The notes under the pieces: model-generated | What the model was told of the DNA's origin: nothing | The model's database searches: none | What the model saw: only the letters and a program-made list of their open reading frames with translations | NCBI GenBank assembly: GCA_934777435.1 | Contig: CAKVNK010000002.1 | Location: forward strand, 1-64,000 | DNA from: an uncultured Clostridia bacterium | GTDB taxonomy: Bacteria; Bacillota; Clostridia; Christensenellales; UBA1242 | Reading direction: 5' to 3' | DNA length: 64,000 nucleotides | In this document: piece after piece, positions 23,717 to 31,667 of the stretch | Numbering within the stretch: position 1 is the stretch's first letter | Layout: every line of letters starts with the position of its first letter | Made by a program: the position numbers and the translations under genes

Positions 23717-23748
23717 AAAAAAATCACCATTGAATTTGGTGATTTTTT
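23717..23748. terminator. Terminator after the lysS transcription unit
   Basis: AAAAATCACCA and TTGGTGATTTTT form a near-perfect stem with a short loop. A/T runs on both sides also allow leftward use. Confidence 0.85.
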
Positions 23749-23924
23749 GTTGTCTGTATAACCAAAAGGTATGTCGGTTTTGTGCTAATTGTTAGCATAA
23801 TACTGTTTAAAACTCTATTATTTAAGATAATATTTATATTGTTTAGCATTTAGCATTGTATTATTATTTTAAATATGGATATATCGGTTTAGGATATAGA
23901 TATGTAGGTTTATGCTAAATTGAA

Positions 23925-25433
23925 TTATCTTTTAATAATAACCTTTTCACCACCATTAAGCACAAGTGGAAGGTTTGGGTTATAGCGGGATAAATCGTCT
24001 GGCGCAATTTTAATGCGTTTTGCAAGTTGCCAAGTTGTTTCTTCTGGCTTTGCAACAAAAATTTGATAGTCGTATGCTGAAAAATCAAGGGCTTTGCCAA
24101 TGCTTAAATTATCAACCATTTTAAAACTGCCTTTTTGATAGCAACAAATTGATACGCTGACGTTATATTCCATTTCAATGATCGTGCCACGTTTTGCTTT
24201 GGCTTTGCTGTCAGTTACTGCAATGTCAACATGGTGACAATCAAGGTTGGTGCAGGCAATTTTAGTGTTAAGCACAAATGGGAGTTCGGTTTGCTTTGCT
24301 TTTAATTCTCGGTTTTCGTCCAAGAAAATGATTTGTGAACTGATTATACCTTCTATGTAAATGGTTTCGTCCTTAACATAGGTGTTTGTGATTTCTGGCA
24401 CAATATTTAAGTTTGCAACAATTTCGTCAATGGCGGTTTCATTTTCATTGATTGTAACTTCGCCGTTTATTTGCCCAGTATAATTTGTGCAGTTATCAAT
24501 TTTGTTGTATTCACGTGTGGCAAAGGTTGGTTCAACTTCATTGTCTGTGCTGTAAATATCGTCAACAACGTCAATAGCAACCGCTTTGCAGACTATGCCA
24601 GTAACAAAAATGTTGTGAGTTATTGTAAGCACGGTTGTGCCGTCTTCATTTTCTGTTTGGATATTATCAACGCCAGCACATGTTTCAAAACTTAAATCTA
24701 ACATATTATCATGCGTAAGGTTTGCAATAGGAAGTTCGGTTTTAACAGCAAATGTGTCGCAAAGAGTTTTTACGCAAGGGGTGTCGTTTTCGCTTGTTTC
24801 ATAAAGAAGGGTGCAGAACAACTTGCCTTCTACAACGGCATAATCGTCAAATGTAGCGGTTGATGTTGGTGCAAATTGTGCATTATAACAAAGCAATTTT
24901 GTAATTGTATCCTTTGTTTCTAAATTTGTTGTATAGTCAAACTTGGTGTTTACAACGTCTGTGATTGTGCAGGCGTTAACCATTTCTTTTTTAACCACCA
25001 TATTTTCGTAGTTTGAAACATTGTTTGGCATGCTTAAATTGAGATATAAAATTGGGTCTATGCTCACATCGCAGTTTACTTTAAGTGTGCCAACATTTGA
25101 AACAACCGAGTTGACCAACTTAACACTGTTTAAAGTTATAAAACAATCGGCTGTTATGCTTGGATCCACAATCGTTTCATTGAAAGTTTGAGTTTCGGTT
25201 ATAGTGTTGGTCATGTTATCAGTGTCCACATACAAAATATTAAGCACAATTTTGCCTGAAATTGTGGCTTTACCTGAACCCGTTTCCACACGTTTGTCTA
25301 AAAGTTTGCTATCCAAATTTAAAATGGTTTTTATGTTTACGTTTGTATCAATAGGCACACTTATTAAAGTGTTAAAATTGAATTTGTCTAAATTTTTGGC
25401 AAAGGATAATTTAATTGCTTCGTTGTTTTCCAT
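23925..25433 (-). CDS. SipL-like spore coat morphogenesis protein (DUF3794 repeats plus LysM)
   Basis: The 502-residue protein consists of repeated beta-rich DUF3794-type units (about residues 1-150, 150-300 and 300-440, with motifs such as SGKIVLNILYVD and INGEVTIN). A C-terminal LysM follows (FVAKPEETTWQLAKRIKIAPDDLSRYNP...). That order is characteristic of SipL, the clostridial partner that binds SpoIVA and anchors the coat to the forespore; this assignment is by architecture. AGGAGG precedes the ATG. It diverges from spo0A. A sequence resembling a mother-cell sigma promoter (ATATGTTA region, 25451-25480 on the minus strand) lies just upstream, with low confidence. Confidence 0.8.
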   Translation of the reverse strand: MENNEAIKLSFAKNLDKFNFNTLISVPIDTNVNIKTILNLDSKLLDKRVETGSGKATISGKIVLNILYVDTDNMTNTITETQTFNETIVDPSITADCFITLNSVKLVNSVVSNVGTLKVNCDVSIDPILYLNLSMPNNVSNYENMVVKKEMVNACTITDVVNTKFDYTTNLETKDTITKLLCYNAQFAPTSTATFDDYAVVEGKLFCTLLYETSENDTPCVKTLCDTFAVKTELPIANLTHDNMLDLSFETCAGVDNIQTENEDGTTVLTITHNIFVTGIVCKAVAIDVVDDIYSTDNEVEPTFATREYNKIDNCTNYTGQINGEVTINENETAIDEIVANLNIVPEITNTYVKDETIYIEGIISSQIIFLDENRELKAKQTELPFVLNTKIACTNLDCHHVDIAVTDSKAKAKRGTIIEMEYNVSVSICCYQKGSFKMVDNLSIGKALDFSAYDYQIFVAKPEETTWQLAKRIKIAPDDLSRYNPNLPLVLNGGEKVIIKR

Positions 25434-25709
25434 ACAACCTCCTGTCCTAATAACATATAGTTGAAAACGTCAAAATATACCTGTTTAAACTCGCAATTTT
25501 TAAGTTAACTAAAACAAACGACAAACTTAATGGTTGATATATCAGTTTACAGACTAAACCAAAACATTTTTAAGGCAAGACCAAGAATATAACAAAAACA
25601 AATCTTTATAAGCAAAGTAAAACAATTTATTTTGTTAACTTCCTTTAAAACAAAAAAACGGCGTTTATATTGGAAGATAAACCAAAATATTTGATTTTGA
25701 ACTGTCAAT

Positions 25710-25716
25710 TTCGACA
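25710..25716 (-). promoter_or_regulatory. Spo0A box upstream of spo0A
   Basis: TTCGACA (TGTCGAA on the minus strand, within AAATGTCGAAATT) lies 240 bp before spo0A. It is directly upstream of AAGGATAT (25724-25731), which loosely resembles a sigma-H -35. Autoregulation of spo0A through such boxes is known in Bacillus. Confidence 0.5.
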
Positions 25717-25796
25717 TTTTTGTAAGGATATGGTGTAAAATTCACAAATAAAAGCAAAAATATGGTTTATTTTTATCGAGTGTTTGGCTGAAAGTT

Positions 25797-25944
25797 TGCT
25801 AAAATAAGGTTGTCAATCAGACAGGGGTAAACGGCAATTATGCGCGCGAAAACATTGCCATATCTTGGGCCTTTGGCTTTTGGACCGTATTTTTTTTACG
25901 TCCTTTTGCCAGGTAAAAAGGAAATGGACTTTCCTAAAAAGGAG
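25797..25944 (+). promoter_or_regulatory. Extended -10 promoter and highly structured spo0A leader RNA
   Basis: TGCTAAAAT (25797-25805) is an extended -10 element. The predicted leader of about 145 nt contains several helices. GGCAAT pairs with ATTGCC (25833-25859). A long imperfect hairpin CCT/GGC/GGAC/GTA pairs with TAC/GTCC/GCC/AGG (25870-25913) and has a symmetric TTTT/TTTT internal loop. AGGAAA pairs with TTTCCT (25919-25935) immediately before the AAGGAG site. CCTTTT at 25902-25907 could alternatively pair with AAAAGG of the ribosome binding site. No known riboswitch consensus is recognised. Confidence 0.5.
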
Positions 25945-25955
25945 AATATTAAAAA

Positions 25956-26705
25956 ATGCAAAAATTAACAATAGCACTTGCAGACGAAGATAAAAATGTT
26001 TTAAACACTCTTAAAGACAAATTCAATTCAAACAATTATGATGTGATTGCAACCACTTCTTCTGGTGAAGAATTAATCAACATTATCAACACTCAAAAAC
26101 CAGACATTGCCATTATGGATATTGTTTTAGAACAATGTGACGGTTTTAAAGTACTTGAATCTGTTGCCAGCACAAGCACAAAAATTATTGTTCAATCATC
26201 ACTTTCTATTGACGGCTTTATCAACAAAGCAATCAGTTTAGGTGCCAAATATTATTGCATCAAACCTTTTGAAGAACAAACTTTGCTTGAAAGAACAAAT
26301 GACGTTGCTTTTGGCAACAGCAATCAAACAAAAAATGTTTCAGTTGCAAAGCCAAACAATCATATTGAAGAAAAGATAACAAACATATTTATCACTGTTG
26401 GTATACCAGCACATATTAAGGGCTATCAATTTTTGCGTGAAGCAATCAAACTTGCCATTGCAAACCCTGAAATAATCAATTCTATTACCAAAAAACTTTA
26501 TCCAACCATTGCTGAAAAGTATGATACCAGTGCGTCAAAAGTGGAACGTGCTATCCGTCACGCCATTGAAGTTGCGTGGAATCGTGGCAAAATTGAAAAC
26601 ATCAACAACCTGTTTGGAATAAAGGTTTATTCTTCAAACGAAAAGCCTACAAATGGCGAATTTATTGCCTTGGTTGCGGATAAAATGTTGATTGAAGGTG
26701 CTTAA
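25956..26705 (+). CDS. spo0A: Sporulation master response regulator Spo0A
   Basis: Spo0A is the phosphorelay-controlled transcription factor that commits cells to sporulation. The 249-residue protein has a receiver domain with acidic residues at 10-12, phospho-acceptor Asp55 in IAIMDIVLEQ and Lys103 in CIKPF. The Spo0A-specific DNA-binding domain follows: ITNIFITVGIPAHIKGYQFL, DTSASKVERAIRHAIEVAWNRG and the GEFIALVADKM end. AAGGAG precedes the ATG. The long upstream region contains a Spo0A box and a structured leader. It diverges from the SipL-like gene. Confidence 0.95.
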   Translation: MQKLTIALADEDKNVLNTLKDKFNSNNYDVIATTSSGEELINIINTQKPDIAIMDIVLEQCDGFKVLESVASTSTKIIVQSSLSIDGFINKAISLGAKYYCIKPFEEQTLLERTNDVAFGNSNQTKNVSVAKPNNHIEEKITNIFITVGIPAHIKGYQFLREAIKLAIANPEIINSITKKLYPTIAEKYDTSASKVERAIRHAIEVAWNRGKIENINNLFGIKVYSSNEKPTNGEFIALVADKMLIEGA

Positions 26706-26817
26706 ATTTAGCCTTGCTATCTTAACACTGTTTTTTTGTGTGATCAAATCAAAATTGATTGCACAAGTTTTGCCGAAATTTGTTGAATAAAAATTAACCA
26801 AAACTTTAAAAATTTAG

Positions 26818-26846
26818 TAGACAAATTGAATTTATCTAACTATACT
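26818..26846 (+). promoter_or_regulatory. Candidate promoter of the zinc-ribbon/poly-Asp gene
   Basis: TAGACA (26818-26823) and TATACT (26841-26846) are 17 bp apart. Transcription would start at about 26853, so the three tandem hairpin repeats would be the first part of the mRNA. Confidence 0.5.
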
Positions 26847-26850
26847 ATAT

Positions 26851-26952
26851 AAAGCAAATGGCTAAATTTGCTTTATGGATTTATAAAGCAAATGGCTAAA
26901 TTTGCTTTATGGATGTATTAAGCAAATGGCTAAATTTGCTTTATTGATTTAT
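26851..26952. repeat. Three tandem 34-bp repeats, each a hairpin
   Basis: Units start at 26851, 26885 and 26919 (exact 34-bp period) and differ by only a few bases. Each contains AAAGCAAAT-GGCTA-AATTTGCTTT, an 8-9 bp stem. A partial match (CTAAATTTGCTTTA) occurs at 17645-17658, upstream of the FakA-like fragment. Confidence 0.85.
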
Positions 26953-27031
26953 AAAGAGAATAAAAGCATGGCAATTTGTAAAACTAAATCAATTTACAAA
27001 ATTGAACAACTTTAAAGGAAGGAGTTTTTAT

Positions 27032-27574
27032 ATGGCAAAATCAACAAAACCAGTTTGGATATTGTGCCCAAGGTGTGAATTAAATTACATTAAAAAATCA
27101 GACCAATATTGTGATGTTTGTAAAAAAGAAATGAAGTTGATTAAATCAACTGATGACGATATAGGCGATTTGGAACTCTGCCCAATTTGTAAAATCAACT
27201 TTGTGCAAAGCGACCAAGAAATTTGCGACAGTTGCAAACAAGAACTTGGCATGAACGTTGATGAAGAACAAGAAAACAAGGAAATTTCAGATTGGCATAA
27301 ATATATTGCGGACGATGATGACGAAGAAGACGAAGATGAAGACGAAAACGAATTGACCGACAATATTTACAACCAAGACGAAATGGAAGACACTTCTGGC
27401 ATGGTTGAAGACTTTGAATTTGGTGATGATACCGACAAAGATGACGACGAAGAAGAAGACGAAGATGAAGACCTTGATCTCGACATGATAGATGATGATG
27501 ACGATGACGATGATGACGACGACGATGACGATGACGACGACGGCAAACCATCTGACGATGACGAAGATTTTTAA
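27032..27574 (+). CDS. Double zinc-ribbon protein with a poly-aspartate tail
   Basis: I do not recognise a family for this 180-residue protein. The N-terminus holds two CxxC-type ribbons: CPRC...CDVC (about residues 13-32) and CPIC...CDSC (about 52-71). The C-terminal 90 or so residues are extremely acidic and include 17 consecutive Asp. I chose the ATG at 27032 because GGAAGGAG precedes it. The acidic tail recalls the delta subunit of RNA polymerase or histone-like chaperone tails, but the zinc-ribbon head is different. It lies between spo0A and veg. Confidence 0.65.
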   Translation: MAKSTKPVWILCPRCELNYIKKSDQYCDVCKKEMKLIKSTDDDIGDLELCPICKINFVQSDQEICDSCKQELGMNVDEEQENKEISDWHKYIADDDDEEDEDEDENELTDNIYNQDEMEDTSGMVEDFEFGDDTDKDDDEEEDEDEDLDLDMIDDDDDDDDDDDDDDDDDGKPSDDDEDF

Positions 27575-27673
27575 ACCCTTTAACCAAAATGCTGGTTTCT
27601 TAAATCCCGCCACTTAAAAATCAGCAGAATTTAAACTGTATGTCTTTTAAAAATGTTGCTTTAAATAGATATA

Positions 27674-27703
27674 AAAAACTCATCAGTTGTGGTGAGTTTT
27701 TTT
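27674..27703 (+). terminator. Terminator after the zinc-ribbon protein gene
   Basis: AAAAACTCATC and GGTGAGTTTTT (one G-T pair) surround AGTTGT and are followed by T. Confidence 0.8.
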
Positions 27704-27775
27704 GATGTAATTTGTCTATCTTTGTAAGGTGTGATTATTTTTTAACCGCAAGCAAAAAATAGTTTGGGGTGGATT

Positions 27776-28024
27776 ATGAAAAAGATGCCAAACACAGTGG
27801 ATAATATCAAACAAAAAATTTTAGCATTGAAGGGCAAAGAAGTTAAATTAGATGTTAACCGTGGCAGACGTAAAGTTAGCAGTTATCGTGCCGTGGTGGA
27901 AGATGTTTACAACAGCGTTTTTACAGTTAAATCTTTGATGGATATAAATTCAATAATCACATATTCATATAACGATATTCTTTGCGGTGAAGTTAAAATT
28001 TCAAACAGTGAAAGTGTGATATAG
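27776..28024 (+). CDS. veg: Veg family protein
   Basis: The 82-residue protein matches Veg (DUF1021): IKQKILALKGKEVKLDVNRG with the conserved RRK that follows, YNSVFTVKS, and ITYSYNDILCGEV. In B. subtilis Veg is a small, highly expressed protein linked to biofilm-gene control and spore outgrowth. I chose the ATG at 27776 because GGGGTGG lies just before it; an in-frame TTG at 27764 is less likely. A terminator follows at 28056-28080. Confidence 0.88.
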   Translation: MKKMPNTVDNIKQKILALKGKEVKLDVNRGRRKVSSYRAVVEDVYNSVFTVKSLMDINSIITYSYNDILCGEVKISNSESVI

Positions 28025-28055
28025 TTAATTATTTAACCATTTTCACTGGCAGTAT

Positions 28056-28080
28056 TGGGGCATATTTTTGCCCTTTTTTG
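28056..28080 (+). terminator. veg terminator
   Basis: GGGGCA and TGCCC form a GC-rich stem with an A/T loop, followed by T6. Confidence 0.85.
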
Positions 28081-28114
28081 TTGCTTAATTGCTTTCTGCG
28101 GTTTGGCTTTTTGT

Positions 28115-28144
28115 TTGACAAATTGTGCCTATGTTTTTTATAAT
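28115..28144 (+). promoter_or_regulatory. Promoter of hisS
   Basis: TTGACA (28115-28120) and TATAAT (28139-28144) match consensus with an 18-bp spacer. The leader is about 13 nt with AGGAG. Confidence 0.75.
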
Positions 28145-28163
28145 AAGGTATACAGGAGATATT

Positions 28164-29414
28164 ATGAAAAACTTTAACCCTATCAGGGGTACAAACGACT
28201 ATATGCCAAGGGACGCAAAGGTGCGTGAGGCAGTTAAGGAGAAGATTTTAAGCAGTTATCAAAGCAATGGATACAACCTTATTCAAACCCCTATTTTAGA
28301 GAGTTTAGATTTTTTGGATAACAGTGATGGTGGCGACAATTTAAAACTTATTTTTAGAACAATCAAACGTGGCGATAAGTTAGATTTAACCAAACCAAAT
28401 TTAACTGTTAAAGACATTGCAGAAGAAGGTTTAAGGTATGATTTAACCGTTCCACTTGCAAGGTTTTATGCCAACAATCGTGAAAAATTGCCAACACCTT
28501 TTAAAGCAATTCAAATTGACTATTCCTTCCGTGCGGAACGTCCACAACGTGGCAGAGATCGTCAATTTATTCAATGCGATATTGATGTGTTTGGTGATAA
28601 GTCTATTTTGGCTGAACTTGAACTTATGAAGACCAGCATAGACACTTACAACTTGATTGGCTTTGACGATTTAACAGTTAAAATCAACGATAGGCGTATT
28701 TTAAATGCTATTGTGCTTAATGCAGGTTTTGAACCAGAACAAATTAACACAGTGTGTGTAACCCTTGATAAAATTGACAAAATCTCACTCAATGGCGTGA
28801 TGATGGAGTTGATTGAAAAAGGTTTTGATATTGCAAAAATCAACACATTAGTGGATAGCCTTAATGATGTGCTTGAAAATGGCATTGATGCAACAATCAA
28901 ATATGGTGCACCACAAAATATCATTGATGATGTGAAATACCTTATCAGCAGTTTGACCGCAATGGTAAAACCAACTGTAAAAATCTTGTTTGATATTTCA
29001 ATCGTGCGTGGTCAAGGTTATTACACAGGCACAGTGTTTGAATATTACACAAACGGCTTTGGCGGAGCAATCGGTGGTGGTGGCAGGTATGACACCATGA
29101 TTGGCAAAATCACAGGTCAAGATGTGCCAGCAGTTGGTGGCAGTATCGGTTTTGAACCAGTAACAATGCTTATTAAAGAACGTGGTTTAACCTTTGATAT
29201 GAAGCAAAATTTGGCGTTGGTTTATGACAATGATGACAATATTGTTGAAGTTTTCAACACCAAAAAAGCATTAACTGAAAAATATAATGTTTCATTGTTT
29301 TTACGCCCTAAAAATATGAAAGCATTTTATGAAAAAGTTGTTGAAGTGGCAGACCTTTTAACAACCTTTAAAGATATTAAACTTGGCAATGAAATTAAGG
29401 TTTTAGACAAATAA
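28164..29414 (+). CDS. hisS: Histidyl-tRNA synthetase (or closely related HisZ-type paralogue)
   Basis: The 416-residue class II enzyme starts MKNFNPIRGTNDYMP. It has DLTVPLARFYANN (motif region), FRAERPQRGRDRQFIQCDID (motif 2) and the histidine-specific VRGQGYYTGTVFEYY. Motif 3 is GGGGRYDTMIG with VGGSIGFEPV. The C-terminal anticodon-binding domain is present but short. I chose the ATG at 28164 (CAGGAG before it) over the upstream in-frame start at 28125. The usual YAHA-like HisA block and GLER-type motif 3 are divergent (GSIGFEPV), so a HisZ-like regulatory role is a minor alternative. No his biosynthesis genes are nearby, which favours HisS. Confidence 0.85.
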   Translation: MKNFNPIRGTNDYMPRDAKVREAVKEKILSSYQSNGYNLIQTPILESLDFLDNSDGGDNLKLIFRTIKRGDKLDLTKPNLTVKDIAEEGLRYDLTVPLARFYANNREKLPTPFKAIQIDYSFRAERPQRGRDRQFIQCDIDVFGDKSILAELELMKTSIDTYNLIGFDDLTVKINDRRILNAIVLNAGFEPEQINTVCVTLDKIDKISLNGVMMELIEKGFDIAKINTLVDSLNDVLENGIDATIKYGAPQNIIDDVKYLISSLTAMVKPTVKILFDISIVRGQGYYTGTVFEYYTNGFGGAIGGGGRYDTMIGKITGQDVPAVGGSIGFEPVTMLIKERGLTFDMKQNLALVYDNDDNIVEVFNTKKALTEKYNVSLFLRPKNMKAFYEKVVEVADLLTTFKDIKLGNEIKVLDK

Positions 29415-29480
29415 GGCCTTGATTGTTATAATCAAAAACCATGTTACGCTTTTAAGGGAATAAACAAATAAAAAATAATT

Positions 29481-29507
29481 TTGTGTTAACATTTAATGTT
29501 AGCACAA
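29481..29507. promoter_or_regulatory. 27-bp imperfect palindrome upstream of the hydrogenase gene
   Basis: TTGTGTTAACAT (29481-29492) and ATGTTAGCACAA (29496-29507) form 12-bp arms with one wobble around TTA. There is no T-run, so it looks more like an operator or leader hairpin than a terminator. Confidence 0.4.
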
Positions 29508-29562
29508 GGTTAAACTGCTAGACAAAATAAAGAAAAACACAACAAAAGATAAGGAGCAAAAT

Positions 29563-30870
29563 TTGGATAAATATGCTGAAATACGTGTGCCAATCGCACA
29601 TAACAACCCAAGCATAAAACGTAAAGAAAACAAATGCGTGCTTTGCGGTAAATGTAAAGATGTTTGCAAAAAACAGGTTGGTGTGGCTGGTTATTGGCAA
29701 TATGATAGCAACGACATTGTGTGCATAAACTGTGGGCAATGTGCTAATTTTTGCCCTGTTCAAGCAATAGTGGAGCAAGACGAAACAAATGAACTTATGA
29801 CGGCAATCAACAATCCGCAAAAAAAAGTTGCCGTTATGGTTGCCCCTGCTGTGCGTGTCAGTTTGGGTGAAATGTTTGGAATTCCTGCTGGCAAAATTGT
29901 TGCCGGCAAGGTTGTTTCGGCACTTAAAAATCTTGGGGTAGACTACGTGTTTGATGTGGCTTTTGGTGCTGACTTAACAGTTATGGAAGAAGCAACCGAA
30001 CTTTTAAATCGTAAAAAACACAATTCAGATTTACCACAATTTACAAGTTGTTGCCCGGCATGGGTAAGGTTTGTTAAAACTTTTTATCCAGATTTAGTGC
30101 CAAATCTTTCAACTTGCAAAAGCCCTATTGCAATGCAATCAAGTGTAATCAAAAGCATATTCGCAAAACAGGCAGGCATTAAGCCAGCTGATTTAGTCGT
30201 TGTGGCAGCAGTGCCATGTGTTGCCAAAAAGGCAGAAGCAAAATTGTTGTGCTTGCATGGTGAATATGGCAGAGAAACTGATGTGGTTGTATCGGTTAGA
30301 GAACTTGCAAATCTTATCAAATCACAAAACATAGATTTTGCAAATTTAAATAATAGCGAGTTTGATAAACCTTTCTCACTAGGTACTGGCTCTGGCGTTA
30401 TGTTTGGGGCTTCTGGCGGAGTTATGCAAGCCACGGTTAGAACTGCATATTATTTAAAAACCAACCAAAACCCACCGGCAGATTTAATACAATTAAAACC
30501 AATGCGTGGATATGCGGGCGTAAAAACTGCAACTGTTCAGTTGGGGGACGAAACTTTTAACCTGTGTGCAATATACGGCACAGCCAATGCTAGAAAAGTG
30601 TTGGATAAATTAAATAAATTCAATTTCGATTTTGTTGAAGTTATGGCTTGTCCAAATGGTTGTGTTGGCGGTGGTGGACAACCAAGGCAAGAAGATAATG
30701 TTAAAGCCACACAACATCGTGCGTCTGGCTTGTTTGGTTATGATAATAAAGCAGAGTTAAAATGCAGTTATCAAAATCCGCAAGTTCAAGCGGTTTATAA
30801 AAAATATCTTGGCAAACCAAACAGCAAAAAAGCACAAGTTTTATTACATGTCAATCATATGGCAAAATAG
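29563..30870 (+). CDS. [FeFe] hydrogenase catalytic subunit (two [4Fe-4S] plus H-cluster)
   Basis: The 435-residue protein starts at a TTG with AAGGAG 6 nt before it. It has two 4Fe-4S ferredoxin motifs (Cys25, 28, 31, 35 and Cys54, 57, 60, 64). The H-cluster domain has L1 TSCCPAW (161-167), L2 VPCVAKKAE (217-225, with V in place of the usual M) and L3 EVMACPNGCVGGGGQP (359-374). Such enzymes reduce protons or oxidise H2 in fermentative anaerobes. It lacks the N-terminal 2Fe-2S and His-ligated cluster domains of larger forms and the HydBC partners. The L1/L2 variants resemble the less studied group B enzymes (inference). No maturases HydE/F/G lie in the window. Confidence 0.85.
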   Translation: MDKYAEIRVPIAHNNPSIKRKENKCVLCGKCKDVCKKQVGVAGYWQYDSNDIVCINCGQCANFCPVQAIVEQDETNELMTAINNPQKKVAVMVAPAVRVSLGEMFGIPAGKIVAGKVVSALKNLGVDYVFDVAFGADLTVMEEATELLNRKKHNSDLPQFTSCCPAWVRFVKTFYPDLVPNLSTCKSPIAMQSSVIKSIFAKQAGIKPADLVVVAAVPCVAKKAEAKLLCLHGEYGRETDVVVSVRELANLIKSQNIDFANLNNSEFDKPFSLGTGSGVMFGASGGVMQATVRTAYYLKTNQNPPADLIQLKPMRGYAGVKTATVQLGDETFNLCAIYGTANARKVLDKLNKFNFDFVEVMACPNGCVGGGGQPRQEDNVKATQHRASGLFGYDNKAELKCSYQNPQVQAVYKKYLGKPNSKKAQVLLHVNHMAK

Positions 30871-30888
30871 CAAAGTTTAGGAGAAATT

Positions 30889-31494
30889 ATGGATAAATCA
30901 ATCGAGCAAATTAAAAAAGAATACATAGACATTTTTAAAGCAAATATCAAACGTGAAGGTGCAGATAAATTGTTAGATTATCTTATCAATGGTTGTGATT
31001 TCTTTTTAACACCAGCGTCCGCACGCAGGCATAGCAACTTTGACGGCGGTTTGGCTTATCACTCAATGATGGTTTACAATCGTTTTAAAAAGAATATTCA
31101 AAACGAGTATGGCGAAAACTATGCCGAAAAACTTTCAGACGAAAGCATTGCAATTATTGCTTTGTTGCACGATATATGTAAGGTTGGTAGTTATGTTAAA
31201 GACCTTAAAAATCAAAAAATAAACGGACAATGGGTGCAGGTTCCGTATTATGCACACAATCAAAACAACAATTTACCATTTGGACATGGTGAAAAGTCAG
31301 TTTATATGATAAGCAGTTTTATTCACCTTACTCGTGAAGAAGCCGTTTGTATCAACTGGCATATGGGCGGATTTGACCCACGTGCACAACAAGGTGATGA
31401 TTTAACACAAGCATTTTTGCAATATCCAAACGCTTTGCTTTTCCATATTTCGGACTATGAAGCAACCTATATTGACGAAGAAATTATAAAATAA
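30889..31494 (+). CDS. HD-superfamily hydrolase-like protein
   Basis: The 201-residue protein has the HD signature spread over GGLAYHSMMVY (first His), IALLHDICKVG (His-Asp pair near residue 93), FGHGEKSVYM and CINWHMGGFDP. These give the metal ligands expected for HD phosphohydrolases. The substrate cannot be told. AGGAG precedes the ATG, and the gene follows the hydrogenase by 18 nt, so the two are probably in one transcript. A terminator follows at 31559-31590. Confidence 0.75.
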   Translation: MDKSIEQIKKEYIDIFKANIKREGADKLLDYLINGCDFFLTPASARRHSNFDGGLAYHSMMVYNRFKKNIQNEYGENYAEKLSDESIAIIALLHDICKVGSYVKDLKNQKINGQWVQVPYYAHNQNNNLPFGHGEKSVYMISSFIHLTREEAVCINWHMGGFDPRAQQGDDLTQAFLQYPNALLFHISDYEATYIDEEIIK

Positions 31495-31558
31495 AATACT
31501 TATTTTCTCTTAATTGTTTTTATTAAATAAAGATTAAAAAACACATTGTGACAATACC

Positions 31559-31590
31559 AAAAAAGTTTAGCAGTTCGCTAGACTTTTTTG
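31559..31590 (+). terminator. Terminator after the HD protein gene
   Basis: AAAAGTTTAGC and GCTAGACTTTT (one wobble) surround AGTTC and are followed by T. Confidence 0.8.
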
Positions 31591-31667
31591 TTTTAATTTA
31601 TTTAGTTTATCATATTTCAGACTTAACATTTTTTTATGTTTTGGCATAAAAAATGCAAGGAGATTTT

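Noticed and set aside
25797..25944. spo0A leader as a c-di-GMP or other known riboswitch
   Set aside because: The conserved core sequences of c-di-GMP-I/II, SAM, purine, glycine and T-box elements are not present by eye; it is kept as an unclassified structure.
26851..26952. Three 34-bp repeats as a CRISPR array
   Set aside because: The units are directly abutting with no spacers, and no cas genes are present.
29481..29507. Palindrome before the hydrogenase gene as a Rex operator
   Set aside because: The half-site sequence and the spacing between halves do not fit TTGTTAA-N4-TTAACAA or its TTGTGAA variant.
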